From JBBSDV01 sp038240335 (GTDB taxonomy: Bacteria > Chloroflexota > Dehalococcoidia > DSTF01 > JACRBR01): a DNA stretch of 21,647 nt. The notes below the pieces were generated by a model. That model was not told the DNA's origin and did not search any database. It saw only the letters and a list, made by a program, of their open reading frames with translations. Positions 15,087-21,647 of the stretch are shown here, in pieces (the first letter of the stretch is position 1; each line of letters begins with the position of its first letter). A program made the translations under genes and the position numbers. The stretch spans positions 1 to 21,647 of the forward strand of contig JBBSDV010000026.1 in assembly GCA_038240335.1 (NCBI GenBank). Direction: 5' to 3'.

Positions 15087-15559
15087 TACGCGTCATTCCC
15101 CTGCCGCAACGCGCGGATATGGTTTATCTCCCCTGCGTGGTAGAGGTCGTGCTGGATCATGATGTTGACCAGCCACCGCGTTTCCCGCTCGTCGCCCCAC
15201 GGAGCGCCGCGTTGCTGCGAAAGCTCCGCGTCGTCCGTCAGCGCCGCAACGCCTTCGCGCATGCGCCGAAACCCCTCGCGCAGCCACGCGAGCACACCGG
15301 CATGGTCCGGGCGCGAGGGCGGCGCGGGGATGGTTTCCCACCGCATGGTCCGGTCGCCGAACATGTGATTCGCGTACATGTAGCGCGCGCTGCAGTGCTC
15401 GGCGAGATCGGCGATGCTCCGCGTTCCGCCCTCCGGCACCCAATCCCACTCGTCGTCCTTCACGGCGCCGAGATTCTTCATCAGCGAATGCCACCCGACC
15501 GGCGAATCGAATGCCTGATCCATCATGTACAGATATTGCTCGATGCCTTCGCGTCCCAT
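15086..15559 (-). CDS. DinB/YfiT-like family protein
   Basis: A 157-aa four-helix-bundle protein of the DinB superfamily. The metal-type His residues are seen in LAEHCSARYMYANH (end of helix 2) and IQHDLYHAGEINHI (last helix), the three-His arrangement that binds Ni or Zn in characterised members. Many members are thiol-dependent enzymes or transferases; the substrate cannot be read from the sequence. Start: three in-frame ATGs lie close together (15577, 15565, 15559). Only the last has a proper site, GAAGGA with 6-nt spacing, so I chose it; the earlier ATG would add six residues. It is cytoplasmic and not obviously in an operon. Confidence 0.85.
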   Translation of the reverse strand: MGREGIEQYLYMMDQAFDSPVGWHSLMKNLGAVKDDEWDWVPEGGTRSIADLAEHCSARYMYANHMFGDRTMRWETIPAPPSRPDHAGVLAWLREGFRRMREGVAALTDDAELSQQRGAPWGDERETRWLVNIMIQHDLYHAGEINHIRALRQGNDA

Positions 15560-15673
15560 CGTCATTCCTTCGGTCATCCCGCTCGCTCGTCAGCCCGGCA
15601 ACGTACAACGTCACGCTGCGACCTGACAACCTATTCTCGTGTCCTATCTTTAACTCGACCGACCCAGCGCTGC

Positions 15674-15708
15674 CCCGCTTCCCGCGTCCCACTTCCAACT
15701 GCCCCGTC
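15674..15708. repeat. Degenerate heptamer array upstream of the acyl-CoA ligase gene
   Basis: Five consecutive 7-bp units CCCGCTT CCCGCGT CCCACTT CCAACTG CCCCGTC. Each begins with CC and most share CNCTT-like content. The array ends 22 bp before the ribosome site of the acyl-CoA ligase gene. Confidence 0.45.
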
Positions 15709-15741
15709 GCGGGCGTACACTCCCTGACACAGGAGGTAGCG

Positions 15742-17298
15742 ATGGTCTATAAGAGCCCTTGGCCGAGCCTCGAGCCATATCCGCTGACGAGCGTGCCGGA
15801 GATGATCGCCGAGACGGTGCAGCGCCTGCCCGACAAGACGGCGCTGATGACAGCCGACGGCGCCTCGTACACCTACCGTCAGTTCTGGGATGCCGCGAAC
15901 GGAATGGCGCGCGCGCTCCAGAACGCCGGCATCCGCAAAGGCGACATGATCGCCCTCTACGCCCCGAACTCGGTCGAGTACGCGGTCGTCCTGCACGGCG
16001 GCTTGATCGCCGGCGCAACCGTCACGACGCTCAACCCGCTGTATCGCGAGCGCGAGGTGCAGCACCAACTGCATGACTCCGGCGCCAAACTCGTCTTCAC
16101 GCCCGCTGCCCTGACGGACCTCGTCGCGAGCACGAAGGAGCACCTCCCGCAACTCCAACAGATTATCCCGCTGGAGTCGGTCTGGGACATGGCGCGGGAC
16201 GCCGGCGGCCCGCCGGCGCACGTCGCGATCGACCCGGCGAAGGACATCGCGGTGCTCCCATACTCCAGCGGCACTACAGGGCTGCCGAAGGGCGTGATGC
16301 TTACGCACCAGAACCTCACGGCGAACATTCGCCAGACCATGGTGATGCGGATGACGACGGAAGAGGCCGTTGTCCTCGACTTCCTGCCCTTCTTTCACAT
16401 CTACGGCATGATGGTGCTGCTGAACTGCGGCCTCGTCGTCGGCGCGACGCAGATCATCCTCCCCCGCTTCGATCCCGAAGCTGCGATGAGCCTGATCCAG
16501 GAGCACAAGGTCACCGACCTCTACGTCGTGCCGCCGGCGCTGCTCGCTCTCGTCCACCAGCCGCGCATCGCGGAGTACGATCTGTCGTCGCTGCGATTCA
16601 TCATGTCGGGCGCGGCGCCCCTGCCGCAGGAGGTGGCGCGACAGGCGGCGGCGAAGCTCAACTGCATCGTCATGCAGGGCTACGGCATGACGGAGTCCAG
16701 CCCAATCACCAACGTCATACCGATCGATGCGCCACGCGACGGCAGCGTCGGCCCGCCCGCGGCGGACACGCTCGAGAAGGTCGTCAGTCTCGAAACCGGG
16801 GAGGAACTGCCGCCCGGCGAGGTCGGCGAGTTGCTCGTCTTCGGGCCCCAGGTGATGCTCGGCTACTGGGCGAACGCCGCCGCCACCGCCGAGACGCTGA
16901 CCCCCGATGGCTGGCTTCGCACCGGCGACATCGTGTCCGCCGATCCCGACGGCTACATCCGCATCCACGATCGCAAGAAAGAGATGATCAAGTTCAAGGG
17001 TTACCAGATCGCCCCGGCCGAACTCGAGGCGCTGCTGATGGAGCACCCGGGCGTCCGCGATGCGGCCGTCATCCCGAAGGCCGATGACGACGCCGGCGAG
17101 GTGCCGAAAGCGTTCGTCGTGCCCCGCGAGCCTGGGCTCGATCTCGATGAGGTGCTCACGTTCGTCGCAGGGAAGGTGGCGCCGTACAAGAAGATCCGCC
17201 ACATCGAGATCGTCGACGCCATCCCGAAGAATCCCTCGGGCAAGATCCTGCGCCGCCAACTGATCGAGCAGGAGCGAGCGAAGGAGGCGGCGGTTTAG
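15742..17298 (+). CDS. AMP-forming acyl-CoA ligase (4-coumarate-CoA ligase-like)
   Basis: Cytoplasmic ANL-superfamily enzyme that activates a carboxylic acid with ATP and joins it to CoA. The 518-aa length is typical. Key motifs: P-loop YSSGTTGLPKG near residue 174, FLPFFHIYGM near 217, MQGYGMTESSP near 312, GWLRTGDI near 390, DRKKEMIKFKGYQIAPAE near 412, and catalytic K501 in NPSGKILRR. The overall pattern is closest to 4-coumarate/aryl and medium-chain acyl-CoA ligases; the exact substrate is not decided. AGGAGG lies 5 nt before the ATG. The downstream PaaG-like gene, 101 bp away on the same strand, suggests use in aromatic or fatty acid breakdown. Confidence 0.95.
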   Translation: MVYKSPWPSLEPYPLTSVPEMIAETVQRLPDKTALMTADGASYTYRQFWDAANGMARALQNAGIRKGDMIALYAPNSVEYAVVLHGGLIAGATVTTLNPLYREREVQHQLHDSGAKLVFTPAALTDLVASTKEHLPQLQQIIPLESVWDMARDAGGPPAHVAIDPAKDIAVLPYSSGTTGLPKGVMLTHQNLTANIRQTMVMRMTTEEAVVLDFLPFFHIYGMMVLLNCGLVVGATQIILPRFDPEAAMSLIQEHKVTDLYVVPPALLALVHQPRIAEYDLSSLRFIMSGAAPLPQEVARQAAAKLNCIVMQGYGMTESSPITNVIPIDAPRDGSVGPPAADTLEKVVSLETGEELPPGEVGELLVFGPQVMLGYWANAAATAETLTPDGWLRTGDIVSADPDGYIRIHDRKKEMIKFKGYQIAPAELEALLMEHPGVRDAAVIPKADDDAGEVPKAFVVPREPGLDLDEVLTFVAGKVAPYKKIRHIEIVDAIPKNPSGKILRRQLIEQERAKEAAV

Positions 17299-17319
17299 GT
17301 GTTGGTTCGCCCGCCGAAA

Positions 17320-17347
17320 CGTGTCTCGCGACAGCGCCTGAGACACG
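17320..17347 (+). terminator. Weak hairpin between the acyl-CoA ligase and hydratase genes
   Basis: CGTGTCTC and GAGACACG form an 8-bp stem with a 12-nt loop just after the ligase stop. It is followed by an A-rich, not T-rich, run on the plus strand, so it is at best an attenuator or RNA-processing structure. Confidence 0.3.
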
Positions 17348-17351
17348 ACAA

Positions 17352-17386
17352 AACTGAGAACTACAAACTACGAACGACAAACTGGT
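17352..17386. repeat. Heptamer array, AACTACN type
   Basis: Five consecutive 7-bp units AACTGAG AACTACA AACTACG AACGACA AACTGGT, directly before the GGAGGA ribosome site of the hydratase gene. Every unit keeps AAC at the start. The base composition is AT-richer than the surroundings. Confidence 0.65.
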
Positions 17387-17399
17387 CTGGAGGAATGAC

Positions 17400-18239
17400 A
17401 TGTCCGAAGACGTACTGATCGACAAGCGCGACAACGGCGTGGCGGTGATCACGCTGAACCGACCCGAGAGCCTGAACGCCATGGGCGGCTCGCTGATGCC
17501 GATGCTCGCGCAGTATCTCGACGATGTCAGCAACGACCGCAACGTGCGCTGCGTCGTCCTCACCGGCGCCGGCCGCGCGTTCTGCGCCGGCGGCGACGTC
17601 AAGGGCATGGCTGCGGGCCGCGACGCCGTGATGAGTAACAACAGCAACGGCGGCGAGGCATCGTCGCCGGCCGCGGCCTTCGCGCGCGGCCTCGCGGGGC
17701 TGCGTGATGCGCAACGCCGCACCAGCCTCGTCCTCCACACGATGCCGAAACCGACGATCGCCATGGTCAACGGCCATGCCGTCGGCGCCGGCCTCAGCCT
17801 CGCCCTCGCCTGCGACCTCCGTGTCGCGTCCGAGAACGCGAAGCTCGGCACGATCTTTCGCAACGTCGGCTTCAGCGGCGACTTCGGCGGCTCGTACCTG
17901 CTGCAGCGGCTGGTCGGCATCGGCAAGGCGCGCGAGCTGTACTTCACCGGCGAGGTGCTGAGCGCCGACGACGCGCTGAAGATCGGCATGGTGAACCGCG
18001 TCGTCGCCCACGAGGCGCTCGAGGCGGAGACGATGGCGCTCGCCGCGCAGCTCGCCAGCGGGCCGACGCTCGCCTTCGCGCGAATGAAGGAGAACCTGAG
18101 CCGCGGCGAAGACTGCGACTTCGCGACGGCGCTCGACCAGGAGGCGCTCAACATGCAGCTTTCCGGCCAGACCGCGGATCACCGCGATGCCGCCAAAGCC
18201 TTCGTCGAAAAGCGCCAGCCGACGTTCCGGGGGGCGTAG
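17400..18239 (+). CDS. Enoyl-CoA hydratase/isomerase, PaaG-like
   Basis: A 279-aa crotonase-fold enzyme acting on acyl-CoA thioesters. The oxyanion-hole segments AGRAFCAGGD (about 57-66) and NGHAVGAGLSLALACD (about 124-139) are present. The two Glu residues of classical hydratases are missing (Ser at about 133 in place of the first). Instead, D161 in GFSGDFGGSYLLQRLVG matches the Asp of PaaG (ring-1,2-epoxyphenylacetyl-CoA isomerase) and similar isomerases. The C-terminus GQTADHRDAAKAFVEKRQPTF also follows PaaG. Residues about 70-108 form a longer, Asn/Ser/Ala-rich insert. It is probably an isomerase or hydratase of ring-derived or unsaturated acyl-CoAs. GGAGGA sits 5 nt before the ATG. It likely works with the upstream acyl-CoA ligase. 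Confidence 0.92.
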   Translation: MSEDVLIDKRDNGVAVITLNRPESLNAMGGSLMPMLAQYLDDVSNDRNVRCVVLTGAGRAFCAGGDVKGMAAGRDAVMSNNSNGGEASSPAAAFARGLAGLRDAQRRTSLVLHTMPKPTIAMVNGHAVGAGLSLALACDLRVASENAKLGTIFRNVGFSGDFGGSYLLQRLVGIGKARELYFTGEVLSADDALKIGMVNRVVAHEALEAETMALAAQLASGPTLAFARMKENLSRGEDCDFATALDQEALNMQLSGQTADHRDAAKAFVEKRQPTFRGA

Positions 18240-18288
18240 ATCGCCGTCTTCGAAGCGGCATGTGGACAATAGGGCCGCCGAATAAAAA

Positions 18289-18312
18289 CCGCCCACCGTG
18301 ATCGGTGGGCGG
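18289..18312 (-). terminator. Rho-independent terminator of the extended greA gene
   Basis: A perfect 10-bp stem CCGCCCACCG / CGGTGGGCGG with a TGAT loop. On the minus strand it is followed by TTTTTATT, a classic U-run, so it terminates the minus-strand greA transcript that ends at 18362. It also lies about 50 bp past the convergent hydratase gene and may act weakly in that direction. Confidence 0.88.
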
Positions 18313-18361
18313 AGCGACGGTTGACGTTGTGCCGAACCGCTAGGAAAAAACGCGGCCCGCG

Positions 18362-19180
18362 CTAGCTCGGCTGAATCGCCTCGATGCGCACGCGGAACGT
18401 GCCCGACGGCGCTTCGACCTCGACCTCTTCCCCGGCACGATGCTGATAAACAGCCTTGCCGACGGGCGATGCGATCGAGATCTTGCCCTGCCCTGAACGT
18501 ACCTCGTCGGGGTTGACGAGCGTGTAGCTCTTCGCCTGCCCCGTGCGCAGATCCTTGATCGTCACGAGGTCGCCGATCTGCGAGATATCGCCCGGGTGCT
18601 CCGCGCCGTGCTCGAGGACGACCGCGCGACGCAGCGTCGCGTCGATTTCGCGGATGCGGGCCTCGAGGTGCGCCTGTTCGTTGCGGGCGGCGTCGAGTGG
18701 CGCGTTTTCGCGGAAGTCTTTGTCGGCCATCGCCCGCGCCAGGTCGGCCTGGATCAACGGCCGGCGCTGCTTCAGTTCTTCCCACTCGAGTTCGAGCGCC
18801 TCGTGACCTTCCTTCGTCAGGTAGATCGGCTGCTCTTCGAGCGTCTGCGCGTTCGCGCTGGACTTCGACGCTTTGCGCACGCGCAGATGCGTGCCCAGGT
18901 TCTCCGTCGTTACGCCCTGCTCTTTCGACCACTTGAGAAACGCGCGGACGAAATCAGCGCGTTTTGCTGCATCTGACACTGTTGGCGGGAAGTTCTCGGC
19001 GTACTGCGAGACTTCGTGCGCCCGCATCTTCGAGAGATCCTTATCCGGGCCCGCCCATCGCACGAACTTGAGCACTTCCGGCTGCGCTGCCTCGCGCATG
19101 CCCGGCTTCTTCAATTGTGCAAGGTACGTTCGAGCAAGCTGCTCAAGCGTGCCGTAATCGATCGCGGTCTCACCTACCAT
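18362..19180 (-). CDS. GreA-type transcript cleavage factor with N-terminal extension
   Basis: A 272-aa protein, against about 158 for ordinary GreA. Residues about 117-272 are GreA: a coiled coil (YLTKEGHEALELEWEELKQRR) with an acidic tip KDFRENAPLDAARNEQ in which D155 and E158 match the catalytic pair that holds Mg in the RNA polymerase secondary channel, then the C-terminal FKBP-like domain ending GTFRVRIEAIQPS. Residues about 8-103 are an added helical domain (EQLARTYLAQL, VLKFVRWAG, HEVSQYAENF, RADFVRAFLKWSKEQG) that resembles the SAM-like core-binding domain of tyrosine recombinases; a Ser/Ala/Lys linker joins them. The start has AGGAGG 6 nt upstream. It should rescue backtracked RNA polymerase; the extra domain may add DNA or protein contact. 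It is divergent from rsmG, with 73 bp between. Confidence 0.9.
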   Translation of the reverse strand: MVGETAIDYGTLEQLARTYLAQLKKPGMREAAQPEVLKFVRWAGPDKDLSKMRAHEVSQYAENFPPTVSDAAKRADFVRAFLKWSKEQGVTTENLGTHLRVRKASKSSANAQTLEEQPIYLTKEGHEALELEWEELKQRRPLIQADLARAMADKDFRENAPLDAARNEQAHLEARIREIDATLRRAVVLEHGAEHPGDISQIGDLVTIKDLRTGQAKSYTLVNPDEVRSGQGKISIASPVGKAVYQHRAGEEVEVEAPSGTFRVRIEAIQPS

Positions 19181-19241
19181 AAAAACCCTCCTGCCTTCTG
19201 ATTGTAGGCATGGTTCTGTGACGGCGTCAAACCCCGATTGG

Positions 19242-19247
19242 TATGCT
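19242..19247 (+). promoter_or_regulatory. Extended -10 box of rsmG
   Basis: TATGCT preceded by TGG (19239-19241), an extended -10 arrangement, ends exactly 6 nt before the ATG at 19254. GTGACG at 19218-19223 could be a weak -35 with an 18-bp spacer. No Shine-Dalgarno sequence is present, so rsmG is probably leaderless. Confidence 0.55.
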
Positions 19248-19253
19248 CTCGCA

Positions 19254-19967
19254 ATGTTGGACGTGCTAATAGCGAACGCAGCGGCCTATGGCGTCCGATT
19301 ATCACCCGATCAGGTCTTGCTATTCGAGCGCTACCTCGCGCTGCTACGCGAATGGTCCGATCGCGCGAATCTCGTCGGCGATGTCGATCCGGACGTCGTT
19401 CAACGCCGGCACTTTCTCGAATCGATCGCGCTCGGCGCGGCGCTGCGCGAGCGCGAGATCTTGCGGCCGGAATCGCGCGTGCTCGACGTCGGCGCCGGCG
19501 CCGGATTCCCCGGTGTCGTCCTGAAGATCGTCTGGCCCGACCTGCACCTCACGCTGATCGAGGCGACGGCGAAGAAGACGGCATTTCTCGCCGCGCTCGT
19601 CGATGCGCTGGCGATACCGGACATTGCCGTGATCACCGGCCGTGCGGAGACGCTCGGCCATGCGACGAAGCTGCGGGGGCAGTTCGATCTCGTCGTCGCC
19701 CGCGCCGTCGCGCCGCTGCCGGCGCTGATCGAACTGGCGCTGCCCTTCGCGCGCGTGAGCGGCCGCCTCGTGACGCCGAAGGGCTCGCGCGCGGCGGAGG
19801 AGATTGCCGGCGCTGAGAACGCACTGCGCATCCTCGGCGGCAAGGTCTTCGCCGTACCGTTCGCCGTCCCCGGCCCCCCGCAAACCCTCGTCGCCGTCCT
19901 CAAGCAGCGCGAGACGCCGGCCGACTACCCTCGCCGTCCGGGCGTCCCCGCGAAGTCGCCGCTGTAG
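19254..19967 (+). CDS. rsmG: 16S rRNA (guanine527-N7)-methyltransferase RsmG
   Basis: Methylates N7 of G527 in the 530 loop of 16S rRNA using S-adenosylmethionine; formerly GidB. The 237-aa protein has the family pattern: an N-terminal helical part (LFERYLALLREWSDRANLVG, then HFLESIAL), the SAM-binding motif VLDVGAGAGFPG near residue 76, LIEATAKKTAFL near 102, and VVARAVAPLPALIELA near 147, followed by LVTPKGSRAAEEI. An in-frame GTG 36 nt upstream would add 12 residues that do not fit the family, so I use the ATG with the extended -10 box 6 nt before it. The tail after KQRETPADYPRRPG matches the usual C-terminus. It is not linked to gidA or parAB here. Confidence 0.96.
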   Translation: MLDVLIANAAAYGVRLSPDQVLLFERYLALLREWSDRANLVGDVDPDVVQRRHFLESIALGAALREREILRPESRVLDVGAGAGFPGVVLKIVWPDLHLTLIEATAKKTAFLAALVDALAIPDIAVITGRAETLGHATKLRGQFDLVVARAVAPLPALIELALPFARVSGRLVTPKGSRAAEEIAGAENALRILGGKVFAVPFAVPGPPQTLVAVLKQRETPADYPRRPGVPAKSPL

Positions 19968-20198
19968 CTGCCTGACGCTGGTGACGGCAGTGCGTTTACG
20001 GCGCGGCGTGCGGCTTCGCCTTCCCGAGGCATCGCATCAACCACACTTACTCCGCATCCGCGGCCCGACGAAGGAATGATACGAAAGAAAAACAACGGAT
20101 TGCCGGCGAGCGTTCGATGCTAAGAGAGAAGACAGAAGAATCGCGCTGCTGGGGAGCGAGGCGACGGTTGTGAGGATGGGGGAGAACGGAAGGATGCC
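19968..20198. other. Intergenic region upstream of the TadG-like pair
   Basis: No gene is seen. The right half (about 20075-20198) is purine-rich on the plus strand (GAAAGAAAAAC, AGAGAGAAGACAGAAGAA, GGATGGGGGAGAACGGAAGG) and forms the likely 5' leader of the next gene. A clear promoter is not recognised. Confidence 0.4.
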
Positions 20199-21317
20199 TT
20201 GTTTCAGACGATCAGAAGGTCGTTTCGCGGAGGCGAACGCGGACAAGTACTGATGCTCGTCGCCGGACTCCTGCCGGCGCTCGTTGGCATGACCGGACTC
20301 GCGGTCGACGCCGGTAGTTACGCCAGCGACCGGCGCTCGCTGCAAAATACAGCCGACAGCATCGCCCTCGCGGCGGCGCAGGATCTGCCGGACGCGAACG
20401 CGGCGACGATCAGCGCGCAGTCATGGGCCGCCAAGAACAACGTTGCATGGAGCGACGTCACGTTCGCCGTCTCAGGCGGCACAACGGCGCCGAAGGTCTC
20501 GGTGACGATTACGCGCGCCCACGGCTTCGCCTTCATGCGGATCCTCGGCATCAACTCGAAGGATGTCGGCGCCCACGCCGCCGCCTCGAAGGTGTCATTC
20601 GGCGGCGGCAACGGCATCGTCCCGTGGGGCGTCACCCAGGCGACCGTCGACCTCAGCCCGCCCGGAACGCTGATCACGATGAAGTACGACAGCACGGGCG
20701 GCAACACGGGCAACTTCGGCGCAATCCGCATCGACGGCCCCGGAGCGAATACCTACAACGCTTCCGTGATGTACGGAAGCAATTCGTACGCGTGCGCTCA
20801 GACCGCGCAGAACTGCACAACGGGGGCATGTCCGGGCAACTATCCTTCGACGTGCGCGGAGAACGCGCCAGACTGCGACGGACCCGACTGCACGCCGCAA
20901 ACGGGCAATATGACCGGGCCAACGCGCACCGGCGTGGATTTCCGGACGACGCACACGAGCACGGCCTGCGATACCTTCGCCGAGACGTTCACCGGCCCGG
21001 ATACAAGCGGCAAGTATCACCTTAACGCGGCGTGTAACCCGTATATCTCGGGCCCAGGCGAATGCACGTCGCTCACTGCCATCTGCAGCCGGCGGGTGAT
21101 CATCATCCCCGTCATCGATGATTTCGGGAACGGAGCTTCGAATCCGGTGACGATCCAGCGATTCGCCCTCGTGTTTCTCGAGGGCTACACCGGCTCGTGC
21201 ACGGGCAATAGCTGCGATGTCCGCGGGCGATTTGTCAATGCCGACCTGACGACGTCGGCGCTCGCGGGAAGCTACGACGCGACCGCGCTAGTCCATTTCG
21301 TCAAGCTGACCGAGTAG
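20199..21317 (+). CDS. TadG-like membrane-anchored protein, Cys-rich
   Basis: A 372-aa protein with the Flp-pilus TadE/TadG N-terminal signature: a basic start, ERGQVLML (13-20), a single membrane helix (LPALVGMTGLAVDAG) and then RRSLQNTADSIALAAAQDLPD, the conserved block after the helix. The remaining roughly 300 residues lie outside the membrane and include 12 Cys (for example NCTTGACPGNYPSTC and DCDGPDC), suggesting disulfides, with an IIIPVIDDFGNG strand region near the end. TadG-like proteins assist assembly or act as minor components of tight-adherence pili. The start is TTG at 20199 with GGAAGGA about 4-5 nt upstream; an ATG at 20194 is out of frame. A paralog follows 219 bp later. Confidence 0.85.
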   Translation: MFQTIRRSFRGGERGQVLMLVAGLLPALVGMTGLAVDAGSYASDRRSLQNTADSIALAAAQDLPDANAATISAQSWAAKNNVAWSDVTFAVSGGTTAPKVSVTITRAHGFAFMRILGINSKDVGAHAAASKVSFGGGNGIVPWGVTQATVDLSPPGTLITMKYDSTGGNTGNFGAIRIDGPGANTYNASVMYGSNSYACAQTAQNCTTGACPGNYPSTCAENAPDCDGPDCTPQTGNMTGPTRTGVDFRTTHTSTACDTFAETFTGPDTSGKYHLNAACNPYISGPGECTSLTAICSRRVIIIPVIDDFGNGASNPVTIQRFALVFLEGYTGSCTGNSCDVRGRFVNADLTTSALAGSYDATALVHFVKLTE

Positions 21318-21325
21318 GCGGAGGC

Positions 21326-21362
21326 GGCCGCGCGGAGGCATCCCGCCTCCCCGCGCGCCGCT
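21326..21362. terminator. GC-rich hairpin after the first TadG-like gene
   Basis: GCGCGGAGGC-ATCCC-GCCTCCCCGCGC can fold into a strong stem with a 2-nt bulge starting about 10 bp after the stop. No U-run follows, so factor-independent termination is uncertain; it could instead set expression between the two paralogs. Confidence 0.45.
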
Positions 21363-21386
21363 GCGCCCTCGAATTCCGCCGATTCC

Positions 21387-21402
21387 CTGTCGGAAACCCC
21401 TA
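21387..21402. promoter_or_regulatory. Partial match to the NarL-type operator
   Basis: On the minus strand, TAGGGG-TTTC-CGACAG shares one full arm and the N4 spacing with TARGGG-N4-CCCNNA, and the TTTC spacer is the same as in the proximal site near 2575. The second arm is degenerate. It lies about 140 bp upstream of the second TadG-like gene. It may be a weak or half site. Confidence 0.25.
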
Positions 21403-21536
21403 CTGACACGCGCCCAATCGCTCGATGCTCTATTTGAGCAGAGATTGACGGCGGCGATGTGTAACGTCTTGCCGCAAATTGCGTTGAGGTGTGCGTGAGG
21501 CCCAGTACGGGCCGGACGCTCCATGAGGGGGTACCC

Positions 21537-21647
21537 GTGCGACGAGTATTGCGATCATTCTTCAAGAAGCACGAGCGCGGGCAGATGATCATGCTCACGG
21601 CGGGGTTGCTGCCGGTACTGCTCGGCATGGCCGGCATCGCGATCGAC
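21537..21647 (+). CDS. TadG-like protein, second paralog, 5' end only
   Basis: The 37 codons visible start at GTG, with GAGGGGG about 6 nt upstream. They read RRVLRSFFKKHERGQMIML followed by TAGLLPVLLGMAGIAID, which aligns directly with ERGQVLMLVAGLLPALVGMTGLAVD of the preceding gene. It is thus another TadE/TadG-type membrane-anchored protein; the exported part lies beyond the window. A tandem pair points to a pilus or secreted-structure locus continuing to the right. Confidence 0.82.
   Translation, partial: MRRVLRSFFKKHERGQMIMLTAGLLPVLLGMAGIAID

Noticed and set aside
2640..15699. 12-mer GTTGGAAGTGGG shared, on opposite strands, by gaps at 2640-2651 and 15688-15699
   Set aside because: In a 21-kb window a number of shared 12-mers are expected by chance, so this match alone does not show a dispersed repeat.
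15631..17346. 571-codon minus-strand open frame opposite the acyl-CoA ligase
   Set aside because: Antisense to an enzyme with all expected motifs; composition is that of a shadow frame.
17361..18932. 523-codon minus-strand open frame across the hydratase and part of greA
   Set aside because: Runs antisense to the hydratase and out of frame through greA and its terminator; no motif.

Overview
This window is chromosomal DNA from a GC-rich bacterium. A member of the Chloroflexota (Dehalococcoidia or Thermomicrobia-like lineages) is my best guess. The guess rests on a secreted protein with a long Thr/Asn/Pro stalk, TadG-like proteins starting with an ERGQ signature, a GreA with an N-terminal extension, and a small Cys/His zinc-ribbon protein beside a NarL-type regulator. 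No rRNA or marker gene confirms it. Genes are dense, single-copy and mostly metabolic or housekeeping. I see no tRNA, rRNA, CRISPR array, insertion sequence or phage module.

Layout from the left. Positions 1-462 hold the 5' part of a minus-strand OmpR-type response regulator. After a gene-poor stretch comes a minus-strand regulatory cluster (1027-2513): a small zinc-ribbon protein, a NarL/FixJ response regulator, and a 101-aa partner whose ATG directly follows the regulator's stop. Three 16-bp sites of form TARGGG-N4-CCCNNA lie upstream of the regulator (one) and the zinc-ribbon gene (two), suggesting a small regulon. Next come ligA (+), a secreted stalked protein with a C-terminal LPDTG and membrane segment (+), aspartokinase (-), a DoxX-like protein (-), and two tandem, overlapping, paralogous polytopic membrane proteins with a DDY motif (-).

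Further right are a D-threonine aldolase-like PLP enzyme (-), an Arg/Gly-rich disordered protein (+), a PAP2-type phosphatase that appears frameshifted (-), and a DinB-family protein (-). An acyl-CoA ligase and a PaaG-like enoyl-CoA hydratase/isomerase form a plus-strand pair. The extended GreA (-) is divergent from rsmG (+). The right edge holds two consecutive TadG-like membrane-anchored proteins, the second cut by the window end.

Two structural themes cross these regions. First, several genes (ligA, the PLP enzyme, rsmG, the Arg/Gly-rich protein, and nearly so the upstream DDY protein) have a TANNNT -10 box ending 6-8 nt before the ATG and no Shine-Dalgarno sequence, so they are probably leaderless. 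Other genes have strong GGAGG-type sites. Second, short arrays of degenerate 7-bp repeats sit in intergenic gaps close to gene starts. The best candidate for an undescribed system is the NarL-type regulator with its 101-aa partner, the zinc-ribbon target and the shared operators. The extended GreA comes next.
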